Assembly (NCBI RefSeq): GCF_042186555.1
Contig: NC_133333.1
Location: 67,401,555-67,465,554, forward strand
Direction: 5' to 3'
Origin: Aquarana catesbeiana
Lineage: Eukaryota > Chordata > Amphibia > Anura > Ranidae
DNA length: 64,000 bases
The translations under genes and the position numbers were made by a program. Within the stretch, counting starts at the first letter, position 1; each line of letters starts with the position of its first letter. Below, piece after piece: positions 54,726 to 64,000 of this stretch. The notes under the pieces are model-generated. The model saw nothing but the letters and a program-made list of their open reading frames with translations. It had not been told where the DNA came from and ran no database searches.

Positions 54726-55849
54726 ATGCTGAAGCGAAGGAAATCATCCAAAATCTCCAGGAAGCTGATGGATTACTATCCCTCTCCAGACCTGGCAAGT
54801 GACCAAAATGGCGCCGGCAGTGGCCGAGAAACAACGGCGCGGCTCTCCTCCTCACATTCCAGTCAGAGCCCTGCGCTGTCTCCAGGGCTCCACCATTCAT
54901 CTGACATACAGGGTGAGTGCTCTCCCCCCAACTCGCCCACTACGTCCAGCCCTGCTAAGACTAGGCTCAGAACGGATGAGCCTCAGCAATCCCTCCCTGC
55001 CTGTTCTCTCTCCCTCCACCACAGCCATCATCTGTATTAGATGCCTTCCCTGCCTCTGACCAACCACTCTCTGAAAACACTATGAAGAATATGCTGCTAT
55101 CACTGAGGCAAACTCTATATAGTGACTTATCCTCTGCTGTCTCCTCATTATCCATGACTGTAAATCAGCATGATCAAGTTATTACACACATGGAAACTAA
55201 AATGGGAGACTTACTCTCTGCCCATAATGAACTGGTAGATGGATTTGCGGATCATGACGATGAACTTAATTAATCTGAAACTCGCAGACCTGGAAGATCG
55301 CTCCAGGCGAAATAATATTAAATTCCGTAATATCCCTGAGTCGATCCAACAATCTGATATCATTCAGTTTCTGCAATCCCTGATGTGGGCCCTTGTGCCT
55401 GACCTAACGATCGTGACATGGAAATTGATAGGGCACACAGACTCCCCAAGCCATCTCACCTCCCTGCTTCCACTCCCAGGGATGTTTTAGCCCACATTCA
55501 TTTTTTCACTACAAAGGAAAAATTCATGTACGCAACCAAACGAGCAGCAAGACTCCCTGACCCTTTCACCAACATCACACTGTATGCTGACTTATCCAAA
55601 GCAACAATGGAAAATCGCAGGCAGTTGGCGACTATAACTAAAGCGCTTCAAAACCATAAAATCCCTTACAAATGGGACTTCCCCACTAAATTACTCATTA
55701 CGCACCAAAACAAAACTCACGCAGTGCGCACCCTCCCTATGGGTCTCACACTCTTGAGAAACTGGCATATCATACCAGAGGAAGCACTGTGCCCTTCCGC
55801 TCACCTTCCAATCCTCATGGAGACAGGAGGAGAACCTCCAGATGCCTGA
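54726..55849 (+). pseudogene. LINE-2 ORF1
   Basis: ATG at 54726 (MLKRRKSSKIS), a Ser/Pro-rich N terminus, a coiled-coil segment near 55,085-55,270 (SSAVSSLSMTVNQHDQVITH), the RRM motif LEDRSRRNNIKFRNIPESI, MEIDRAHRLPKPSH, and a C-terminal domain ITLYADLSKATMENRRQLAT. Frameshifts near 55,040, 55,265 and 55,415 break it. It ends at the TGA at 55,847-55,849. Family role: LINE RNA binding. Confidence 0.9.
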
Positions 55850-56245
55850 CGGCTGCAATATATATCCTTCTCTGCACAAGCCAAACGGCTGGGATACTGC
55901 AGCGCCTTTATCCAGTACCTGCCTGCCGGCTAAGAGATCCCTGTTCCACGTTGTGGACATAAGTTCTCTTTCCCCCACCATCTGTTTGCAGTATTTTCTG
56001 CACGTTGAGTCCAGGGCCCTTTTGTTACTGGACTCTCCCTTTTTAATCAAAGACCTTTCACCCTAACCCAGCACCAGCCAATCCCCACCCACCTTCCTGC
56101 CAAACTACACCCGGGTCTCTATTTCTTTACATAAGCGACAAATCACATTGTCCACACCACTTAGAGCAAGGCTAGCGATTTGATCCACACCAACCAATCA
56201 CCACCTTCACCTGGGATCAATCCACCCTACCTTTAATCCCCCAGA

Positions 56246-56953
56246 ATGGCTTTCACAATAGTTTCTATCAACGCTAGGGGCTTAAACTCTCCACAGAATA
56301 GATCTGCACTTCTCAAAGAAGCCAACACCCAAAAAGCCGATATCCTCTTAGTGCAAGAGACCCATTTTGCCTCTGCTAAAACTCCCAGATTCACCCTAAA
56401 AAACTATGACCAAGTTTTCTCAGCTTCAGGCCAGAAGAAGAAAAACGGGGTCCTCACTGCCATACGGAACACACTACAATTTAAACTACATCAATCCATC
56501 GCAGACCCCCACGGCCATTTCCTGATCCTCCTATGCGACATTAATCAAATCACCTACACTCTGATCAACGTCTATGGACCAAACAAACAGCAAATACGAT
56601 TCCACAAACAACTGTACAAAAAAATACTACGACTCCGAAAGGGGAGGCTTCTTTTTGGAGGTGGCTTCAACGTAATTGGAGATTCCACATTGGATACTAC
56701 TTCTGCGACTAGAAACCATCGAACTGTTCTGAACCCCTTCCTCCAAGCAAACGATCTCTATGATCCGTGGAGATGCCACCACAGCAATGAGCGTGACTTT
56801 TCCTACTTCTCCTCTTCTCAACTTTCCTACTCCCGCATTGACTTCTTCCTTGTTGACAAACTCACCCTCCAAGATGTGACGAACTCCGAAATTGGAACCA
56901 TAACATGGTCGGACCATGCACCTATCTCCCTTTGTGCTGCCTTTGCAGGCTAA
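56246..56953 (+). pseudogene. LINE-2 ORF2, endonuclease domain only
   Basis: ATG at 56246, uninterrupted for 235 codons: FTIVSINARGLNSPQ, LLVQETHF, TLINVYGPNKQ, LLFGGGFNVIGD, YSRIDFFLV, WSDHAPISL. The normally conserved GGDFN metal/catalytic motif reads GGGFN, so the nuclease would be dead even without truncation. The RT is absent because the BEL/Pao element starts at the end of the frame. The spacer 55,850-56,245 is non-coding. Confidence 0.92.
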
Positions 56954-56956
56954 TTA

Positions 56957-57525
56957 AGTTATAGTTACTTATATATAATGTGTAGTTTACCACTGCCATC
57001 TAGTGGCCAAAGTCTGTAGCAGCTTTATCTCCAGTTATGTAAATTTCTCATACAGGATGTGACCTTTGGTTTAGGAAGTTCTTCAGCCATTTTAGATTGT
57101 CTTTCTACATGGATGCAGCATGTCTGTTTCTCTCCCAAGGGGCTTGAGACATCATCACCTGTAAGTGCCTGTTGTGTCATCTGTCATTTATGCTAGATTA
57201 GTTATTATATGTGTACTGGTATCTTGTTATTGTATTGTATTGCACTTTCACAAATTAAAACTAAAATTAATAACAACAAAAAATAAAGTTGGATTACTTC
57301 GGTAGACAAATCAAGCATTGGGCTTCCGTTTACTGGAGTCTGAAAAGTGTTTAGCTGTCCGTTTAGAACCACACATAGTCAGTGTTTTGAGAGCGGAACA
57401 GTGAAAAGGTGTAGCGCAACAAGCCTGGAGATATTAGTCTCTGCACAGACAGAATGAGTCTAAGATCAGGAAGACAGTATTAGGCTGAAGATCAGCTACC
57501 CGGGACACATCAAGGCAGGGAGAGC
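56957..57525 (+). mobile_element. BEL/Pao 5' LTR and leader, unresolved
   Basis: Sequence between the truncated LINE-2 endonuclease and the BEL gag. It has an AATAAA at about 57,283 and no coding sequence. The 3' LTR is outside the window, so the LTR boundaries cannot be fixed. A TG start near 56,979 is possible. Confidence 0.5.
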
Positions 57526-58644
57526 ATGCCAAGTGTCCAGCAAGACGATACACGCTCACACTCATCTAAATCAACAAGGTCCAGTCAGATTTCATCAGCA
57601 AGTGCCCTTTTAGTCAGAGCTCGCACCAAAGCAGAGGCAGCTCGGGTCAAGCTAGAATTTGCTGAGAGAGGCTGTCATTATGAAAGAAAAATCAGAACAG
57701 AAAGCAAAGTTGCATATACTTCAGCGTCAGTGTGCAGCCACCGCTGCAGCAGCAGAGGCCACAGCTTATGCTGATATTGAGCGGCCTGGAAGTGGGTCTA
57801 TCCACAAAGGCCCAGATGTGCCTAAGAAACCCCGTTCCTCAGCAGAACGTACAAAGGAGAATGTCCATGAACTTTTAAACAGCAATGCAACAAAACAGTT
57901 TCCCAATCCAGAGTCAGCTGAATTTAAACCAGAACCAGCAGAACCCCTGAGTGTACGAAAACAAACCCATGAAGCCAGCAATGCCAGAACATTTAAAGAT
58001 GAACCATTAGAGACATATAGGAACATGCCAAGTGAATCCTTACTACAGCAACCCAAACACCAGAGTACACAAGATGTCACTAAATATCGTATCCGTAAAG
58101 AAATTTGTTAATTCAGGCTTTCTCAAGTTTGATGATAGCCCCGAGAATTACTGGGCATGGAAGTCTTTTTTTCTGAATGCAAAGACTTAGAATTACCAGC
58201 AGCTGAGATGCTAGACCTGATTATAAAATGGCTTGGAACTGAGTCAGCAGAGCATGCAAGAAGGATGCGCAGGATACACATATTTAACCCTTCAGCAGGA
58301 TTTAATATGGCCTGTCAAAGGCCAGAGGAAAGATATGGATCACCAGAAGCAATTGAAGGTGCTCTAATGAAAAGACTGGAGTCTTTCCCTAAGCTAAACA
58401 GCAGAGACAATTTCAAACTGCAAGAGCTGGGTGATATTCTTTGGGAAGTCCAGTGTGCCAAAGAATAAGGCTATTTAAGAGGACTTGCACATTTAGATAC
58501 CGTTAGCGGTACTAAGCCTATAGTGGAGAAACTACCTCACAACCTACAAGAAAAATGGTTGAGTGTTGGAGCCAAATACAAAGAACATCATGATGTCCCT
58601 TTTCCCCTATTCTTTGTGTTTTCTAGGTTTGTGCAGCAGCAAGC
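57526..58644 (+). pseudogene. BEL/Pao gag, N-terminal part
   Basis: Frames from 57526 (QQDDTRSHSSKSTRSSQ, then a long charged helix LLVRARTKAEAARVKLEFAE), KKPRSSAERTKENVHEL, and from 58,120 PENYWAWKSFFSEC, KRLESFPKLNSRDNFKLQELG, PHNLQEKWLSVGAKYK. This is the retrotransposon gag of the Pao type (DUF1759-like) with frameshifts near 57,660 and 58,110 and a stop at 58,466. A solo LTR interrupts it at 58645. Confidence 0.85.
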
Positions 58645-59468
58645 TGTCATGGAACGTCCCACACTCCACTTGAGTGCTTCCGTCAGTATACCACTTCCTC
58701 CCAGTCTGGATACAGATAACAGATATTCCAACCACTCCCAAGCACAAAACAAGGCGACACTTGTTTCACTGCTAACATGGACTGACCTTTTATTTGAGAT
58801 CTCACACAAATATATACAGCAGGATAACTAAAACTTAACCTAATTAACATGAGCTAATTATCTAATCCTTTATCCAGCCTAGGTGACTAAGACATGACCT
58901 TTTAGAACAGACTTGTGGTCACCGAGCTTCACACAGTACGTTATACATTATCATAAGTTCAACCACAGGACACTTTCTCACAATAGCAGGAGCTAATTAC
59001 AATTAACAATACAAACAGTGATCTCACCCCCTCCTCAGCCTAGTCATCAACAAACTATAGTAGGAGTAGACTGTTCATCTCCTAGCCATTAACTATTCAA
59101 TACACATTACCATAAACATCAACACAGGGTTAATTAGAACAAACAACAATGTGTGGAATACCCTTAGAACCTGTGGTGAGCCAGACTAGACTCATTTACA
59201 TTAAGCATGTTATAGCAGACATCAGACAGGTAAGTGGAGTTGATATTAGCATCTCCTCACAGTATGTGTCCCAACAGTATGACTCAGTCACTATTGCTAA
59301 TATGGCAAATACAGGGTCCCCAGAGTCTGTGTGTCCTGGGGGACAAGGACCCAAAGCCAAAGTAACAACACCTCAAGGGTACCCCAAATGCCAGGTCCCA
59401 TAATCTGTAGGCAAGAGGCTCACATTCAGTCCCCTCCAACAGCCTCTGTCCCGGGTGAGTCTGTCACA
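58645..59468 (+). mobile_element. solo LTR in BEL gag
   Basis: 824 bp from TGTCATGGAACG to GTCTGTCACA with identical 5-bp duplications CAAGC at 58640-58644 and 59469-59473. Its 3' end matches the LTR fragments at 3436-3640 and 4173-4372. A solo LTR is what recombination between the LTRs of a full element leaves. Confidence 0.9.
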
Positions 59469-59784
59469 CAAGCTAAGATCAGGTGTGATCCCAGCTTTTC
59501 CTTCATCACCAACAGTCAACTGCCGAAAGCAGAAAAGCCACCTAGAGCCTTCCACAGGACTTCAGTAATCGCCCATAAGACAACTGTACCCTCTGAGGAA
59601 CCAGACTGTCTAAGCAGCTACAGGGTAAACACCTTTGAAGACCCTGACAGACTTTGCCCACTTCATAAAAAGCCCCACCCCCTAAACAAGTGCAAAGGGT
59701 TCAAAAGTAAACCATTCATGGAAAGGATAGCCTTTCTTTGACAAAACGCCATCTGCTTCAAGTGTTGTGGATCCACTAAACATG
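59469..59784 (+). pseudogene. BEL/Pao gag, C-terminal part to zinc knuckle
   Basis: Resumes the gag frame after the solo LTR: CDPSFSFITNSQLPKAEKPP, LCPLHKKPHPLNKCKGFK, then the zinc knuckle ICFKCCGSTKH, interrupted at 59785 by a 655-bp insertion and continued at 60440 with HVAKDC. An in-frame stop lies at 59739-59741. Confidence 0.85.
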
Positions 59785-60439
59785 GACCGTCGTTGGTCAG
59801 GGTTGGTCCTGAAATCCTATGGAGTATGTGCCCCTGGAGTGGCAGTCCAGGGGTGCCATAAGATCACAGTGAGTGAGGGTCACTGTTGATGTTTGGCACC
59901 ACGGTCACTGCACCATAGAACACGCTTTTTTAGCACCTGCCTCTTGGGCCGGGCCTTTTGGCTGGGACCAGAGGAATTTTTTTATTCCTGGCCGGAGGGC
60001 CTGGCCATTGTTTCACACAATGGCCACCTTTTTCACTCTCCTCTCCACTTATTCCTTCCCCACTTTATTTTATTTATTGCCTGTCTTTGTCACTTTTGTA
60101 TTTTTGTGTTGAAGGGGTGGACCTGGCCTTTTGGCTTGGTTTGCCCTCTCTCCTGGTGTCTCCCTTTGAGGGAGCCCCACCTAGTACATGGGTGGGTCTG
60201 TTTTGGCAGGACCTCCAGAGAACGGGGTCCCTCTGGTTTCGGCCAGATGGACCAAGTGTAAGTACCCTTTTCCCCGTCTGGAGCCTAACGCCCCGGGGGA
60301 TTCAGGGCAAGGCCCTCTGATTTTAGAGGGCTTGTGTACCCGTTGCACTTTTTTGGGTTTCACTCTTTATGTGTGTGCACATTTTTTTGGCACCAGGTGA
60401 AGTTTTTGGGTGTGTTTGCACGCCATGGGCTTTCAAAAA
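59785..60439 (+). mobile_element. 655-bp retroposon of unknown family
   Basis: Flanked by 16-bp duplications GGATCCACTAAACATG (59769-59784) and GGATCCATTAAACATG (60440-60455) with one mismatch, and ends CTTTCAAAAA. The long TSD and short A tail indicate target-primed retroposition. The body is non-coding by content, has two GGCCTTTTGGCT motifs, and pairs GGAATTTTTTTATTCC and GGCCATTGTTTCACACAATGGCC as hairpins. No tRNA boxes and no homology I can name. Confidence 0.75.
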
Positions 60440-61246
60440 GGATCCATTAAACATGTAGCCAAAGACTGCAAAATACAAGCGGATTGCTCAGAATGTGGCA
60501 GTAACAGACACATCACAGCTTTACACCCTGATACTTTGCATCAACCATTAGAGGTCACTGAAGCCCCAAAAGGTGGGGACAGGGAGCAAAAAGATAATTT
60601 ATCCACCCCAGTGATGTCCAAATGCACGGAAATCTGTGGTGACAGTATAACTCCACGTTCATGTTCCAAGATCTGCCTAGCAACAGTGTACTCCACAGGG
60701 GAAAAGCAAAAAGCAGTTAAGATGTATGTGGTTCTGGATGAACAGAGTAACAGGTCACTGGCAAGGTCAGACTTTTTTGATGCTTTCAACATTACATCGA
60801 GTGCAGTTCCATACACCCTAAAGACATGTGCAGGAGTGATGGAAACTTCAGGAAGAAGAGCTACCGACTTTACTATCGAGTCTCTTGACAAGAGAGTCCA
60901 TCTCTCACTTCCCACCTTGATAGAGTTTGATATGTTACCAGACGATAAAGCTGAGATCCCTTCGCCAGAAGTGGCCCTTCGTCATCCTCATCTCAATTCA
61001 ATATCGCACCTTATTCCAGCTATCCAGAAAGATGCCTCTATTCTTCTACTTCTTGGAAGAGGCATTATACAGGTACACAAGGTACGCCAACAAATTAATG
61101 GGCCCTTTAATGCCCCCTATGCTCAAAGACTTGACCTAGGGTGGGTTATAGTAGGAGAAGTTTGTCTGGGAGCAGCACATCGGCCTGACATCGTCAACAC
61201 TTCGAAGACATCTGTGCTAGTGAATGGGCGCACGTTCCCTTCTTAG
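60440..61246 (+). pseudogene. BEL/Pao gag end and aspartic protease
   Basis: Opens with the rest of the zinc knuckle (HVAKDCKIQADC, SECGSNRHITALHP), then an aspartic protease of Pao type (peptidase A17-like): MYVVLDEQSNRSLARSDFFD with the catalytic D in LDEQSN, YTLKTCAGVMETSGRRA, LLLGRGIIQVHKVRQQ, LGWVIVGEVCLG. The frame is open for 278 codons. It ends at a stop near 61244 and the next frame starts with a shift. Confidence 0.88.
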
Positions 61247-62268
61247 TCCATGTCAGAACAGCTTTGTCGTCAAAGAAACCCTAAAACCATACTGTGACTC
61301 TCCTTCTAATTACAATAGAGACATTAGTAGTGGCATGAAGACTGACACTTTAGGGAACTCAGTGTTCCAGAGAACAAAAGATGATGACAAACAAGCAATG
61401 TCCATAGATGATCAAGCCTTTCTCAATATCATGGATAAAGAGACTTTCCAAGATGAAAACAACAATTGGGTAGCTCCTTTACCTTTTCGCACACCCAGGT
61501 GTTATTTACCTAGTAACAGAGAGCAAGCCATGAAGCGCCTGAACGCACTACGTAAAACTTTGCAAAAGTGAAAAAAGACTTTACAGAATTCATCAAAAGG
61601 ATGCTTGACAACAATCATGCTGAAGTAGCACCATCACTGGACGAAGGTAAGGAACACTGGTATCTGCCAATGTTTGGCGTTTACCATCCACACAAGCCAG
61701 AACAAATAAGAGTTGTGTTCGATTCCAGTGCTCAACATGAAGGTGCTTCATTAAATGATGTTCTGCTGAGTGGCCCAGATCTAAACATCACACTTCTGGG
61801 TGTCCACTTACGCTTCAGGAAAGGGCCTATTGTCTTCACAGGGGATGTGCAACAGATGTTTTATTGTTTTCTAGTGAGAGAGGACCATCGTGATTACCTG
61901 CGTTTCCTGTGGTACAAGGATAACAAATAGAATAAAGAGGTGACAGAGTATAGAATTGGAGTGCATGTTTTTGGTAATAGCCATTCTCCTGCTGTTGCCA
62001 TATACTGCATGCGCAAAGCTGCCCAGAAAGGTGCAGAACATTATGGTCAAGATGCCAAACACCTTGTGATGAGATATTTCTTTGTAGGCGATGGACTTGC
62101 TTCAGCTAGCACACCTGAAGGGGCAATCAACATTCTTAACCAAGCAAAACAAATGCTGGCAGAGTCTAATCTGCGACTACATAAGATAGCGTCATGGAAG
62201 CTTTCACCGCAGAAGACAGAGCTAAGAATCTCAAAGACCTTTGCCTGGGAACAGACACCCTTCCTTTA
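61224..62268 (+). pseudogene. BEL/Pao reverse transcriptase, N-terminal half
   Basis: Motifs in order: NREQAMKRLNALRKTL, FGVYHPHKPEQIRVVFDSSA, GDVQQMFYCF, YLRFLWYKDNK, VFGNSHSPAVAIYCM, YFFVGDGLASAST, KIASWKLSPQKTEL. These are typical Pao RT motifs. The catalytic VDD reads VGD, and a TAG at 61928-61930 and a frameshift near 61,566 break the ORF. It runs to the MITE at 62269. Confidence 0.9.
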
Positions 62269-62748
62269 GGCTATGTTTCCACTAGTGCGTCCCCAAAGTT
62301 GCGCGATTTACACTGCAACTTTACAATGTGATTTATGTTGCGTTTTGATGCGACTTTAAAAACGACTTTGATGTTCTGCGATTTAGCCAGAGTGATGTAA
62401 TTCCTTATCCTGCTTAGTTACTTCCCCATCCTGTCTTCCACACTCACGTACATCAATATAGGAAGTGATGTATTTGGGAGGAGCAGAGATCATGTGCTTC
62501 CGTAGACTTCCGTGGAAGTCGCAACAAAGTCGCGGTGTCAGACATGTACATGCGACTGCATTGCGACTTAATACCTTTCTATGGAGAACAAGTCGCACCG
62601 AAGACGGAACAAAGTAGTGCAAGAACCTTTTTTGGAGACGCTGCGACTTGAGTCGCACTAATTAGAACGGGGACCATTGAAATACATGGGTTTTGACTTG
62701 TCATGCGACTTGTCATGCAAAACAAGTCGCAGTAGTAGAAACAGAGCC
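62269..62748. mobile_element. PIF/Harbinger MITE in BEL RT
   Basis: 480 bp with imperfect inverted ends GGCTATGTTTCCACTAGTG and CGCAGTAGTAGAAACAGAGCC, TTA on both sides (62266-62268 and 62749-62751). Interior repeats of AAGTCGC and GCGACTT. Confidence 0.88.
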
Positions 62749-63790
62749 TTACAGAAGAGTTTAGGCCTAAGCTGGGATATAGAGAAAGACTGTTTTGTTT
62801 TTCAGGTTTCTTCAGTAGAAAAGCCATTCACTAGAAGAGGAATTCTATCCACTGTGAACAGTCTCTACAATCCTCTCGGGTTTGTAGCACCTGTCACCAT
62901 AAAAGGTAAGGCCTTAGTTTGTGAACTGTCAAGTGGAGAAAGGGAGTGGGATGCCTTACTTCCACAAGAGAGACTCCATGAGTGGGTCCAATGGACAGAG
63001 TCTTTACAAGCCTTACAATATTTACAAATACCCAGATGTTATGTTCCTGTTTCATTGTCACAAGCCTGCAAAAGAGAACTGTACATTTTTTCAGATGCCT
63101 CTGTTACAGCAATAGATACAGTTGCTTACTTGAAGGTAAACAATGCCAACCTGTCATGTTGAATTTGTTATGGGAAAATCCAAACTGAGTCCCAGGCTGG
63201 CACATACAATTCCACGCCTAGAGTTATGTGCAGCTGTACTAGCGGTTGAACTGTATGAGCTATCTCTAGTGAGAGACAAGATGGACCTAAGCCTAGATGC
63301 TGTGAAATTCTTTACAGACAGTAAAACAGTCTATATCTGTAACACTACCAAGAGATTCTTCTTATATGTTTCCAGTCGGGTGAATAGGATCAGACAAGCA
63401 ACCTATCCAGAGCAATGGTTCTATGTGCCCTCAGAACAAAATCCTGCAGATTATGCTACCAGGCCTACACAGATGGCTTGCCTTCAGAACTCTATATGGT
63501 TCTCAGGCCCACATTTTCTGTATCAGACAGTTGTAGATAATCCTGATAACACCAATGCTTACTCTTTAGTGGAAACCGAAGCTGATCCTGAAATTAGGTC
63601 AGAAGTAGTAAGCTTCAGTACTAAAGCTGTTGACACTAGACTGCAGTTACATTGCTTCAAAAGATTTTCCAACTGGAAGAGACTAAGCAGGGTCATAGCA
63701 AGACTAATTCATGTTGTGAAAAGCTTCCAGAAGAAAACCAATGATGATCGACCCGGAACCTGGGGAGTTTTTTATGAAAGAGTTAGTTTA
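62749..63790 (+). pseudogene. BEL/Pao RT end and RNase H
   Basis: After the MITE: LGLSWDIEKDCFVFQVSS, SLYNPLGFVAPVTIKGK, then RNase H LYIFSDASVTAIDTVAY, RLELCAAVLAVELYEL, VKFFTDSKTVYIC, WFYVPSEQNPADYATRP. A frameshift lies near 63,145. The last part (KRFSNWKRLSRVIARL to LSQAKMVKKA, up to about 63,830) is the Pao region that precedes integrase. Confidence 0.9.
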
Positions 63791-64000
63791 GAACTTTCAC
63801 AAGCCAAGATGGTCAAGAAAGCAGAAACAACTGGCCTATGGGAATTGTCACTAATACGTTGCCAAGTAAAGATGGTAATGTTAGAAAGGTTGAAGTCAAA
63901 GTGACGAAACAAGGGACTGTTAAAGTGTACGCCAGACCAGTTTCGGATGTCATTGTTCTCCTTTGAACAGGTATTTCTGTTATGATGTTGACACAATACA
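63791..64000 (+). pseudogene. BEL/Pao integrase, C-terminal remnant only
   Basis: From about 63,840 the reading frame changes to GIVTNTLPSKDGNVRKVEVK and VKVYARPVSDVIVLL, the final segment of Pao integrase, followed by TGA at about 63,965. The HHCC and DDE core (about 300 residues) is missing between LSQAKMVKKA and this segment, so the element has an internal deletion. The 3' LTR lies beyond the window. Confidence 0.8.

Larger units (their letters stand above)
54570..56953 (+). mobile_element. L1-type LINE (LINE-2), 3' truncated
   Basis: Begins with a GC-rich 5' UTR (GACGGGGGGCGTGGCTTGAC), then ORF1 and the endonuclease part of ORF2, and ends abruptly at about 56,953 where the BEL/Pao element starts. 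Its orientation and order match LINE-1 but the sequence is a different family. Confidence 0.85.

Noticed and set aside
59873..60400. Overlapping short ORFs in three plus-strand frames
   Set aside because: They lie in the 655-bp retroposon; all three frames are open over the same bases and none has a motif.

Overview
This window is vertebrate nuclear DNA made almost entirely of transposable elements, most likely from a frog and probably a ranid. The evidence is the element mix: Penelope-like elements (PLEs) with GIY-YIG endonuclease, L1/Tx1-type LINEs, a gamma-type endogenous retrovirus, a BEL/Pao element, a tRNA-derived SINE, and many short hAT, PIF/Harbinger and piggyBac-type elements. The terminal motifs (TTAACCACTTC, TGCCCCGTACACAC, CATAGTTGCCAAC, TAAAGCGGAGTTCCA) are ones I associate from memory with frog genomes. 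I see no host protein-coding gene, rRNA gene, free-standing tRNA gene or CRISPR array. Every coding region is broken by frameshifts, stops or insertions, so this is an archive of past insertions rather than a set of cooperating genes.

1-14.5 kb: a decayed piggyBac transposase (minus strand) with a GGT-rich minisatellite beside it, fragments of an LTR family in both orientations, then two stacks of DNA transposons inside one another. Stack A is 4,799-8,658 and stack B is 8,821-13,710. Most layers can be delimited by terminal inverted repeats plus target-site duplications (TSDs). Next comes a LINE reverse-transcriptase scrap split by a Harbinger MITE.

14.5-25.5 kb: 3 kb of unrecognised sequence, PLE-related non-coding DNA, then a nearly intact plus-strand PLE (18,628-23,513, 14-bp TSD) encoding reverse transcriptase and GIY-YIG, with its 3' region repeated inverted at its 5' side. 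Next is the 3' part of a second, minus-strand PLE.

25.5-50.7 kb: the centrepiece is a nest in which each level is bounded by its own TSD. The second PLE is split inside its RT domain by a hAT element (25,491-50,123; TSD ATACAACA). The hAT is split by a full-length L1-type LINE (25,504-49,127; 17-bp TSD). The LINE is split three times: by an 11-kb endogenous retrovirus (26,769-37,845; TSD CGCAC), by a 5'-truncated LINE (41,868-42,553; 12-bp TSD), and by a 5.2-kb head-to-head palindromic element (43,549-48,747; 14-bp TSD). The retrovirus in turn carries a SINE and two piggyBac-type MITEs. The palindromic element has no reverse transcriptase but carries four copies of a canonical hammerhead ribozyme core with a self-complementary helix III, the arrangement known from PLE terminal repeats. 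I regard it as a non-autonomous PLE or retrozyme-like element.

50.7-64 kb: a minisatellite, a decayed LTR retroelement with a tRNA-Lys-type primer binding site, another PLE-like inverted repeat with reiterated hammerhead-like units, a plus-strand L1-type LINE truncated after its endonuclease domain, and a BEL/Pao element that runs to the window edge. The BEL/Pao element is interrupted by a solo LTR, by a 655-bp retroposon I cannot name and by a Harbinger MITE, and it has lost most of its integrase. Coordinates of degenerate elements are approximate to a few bases unless a TSD is quoted.
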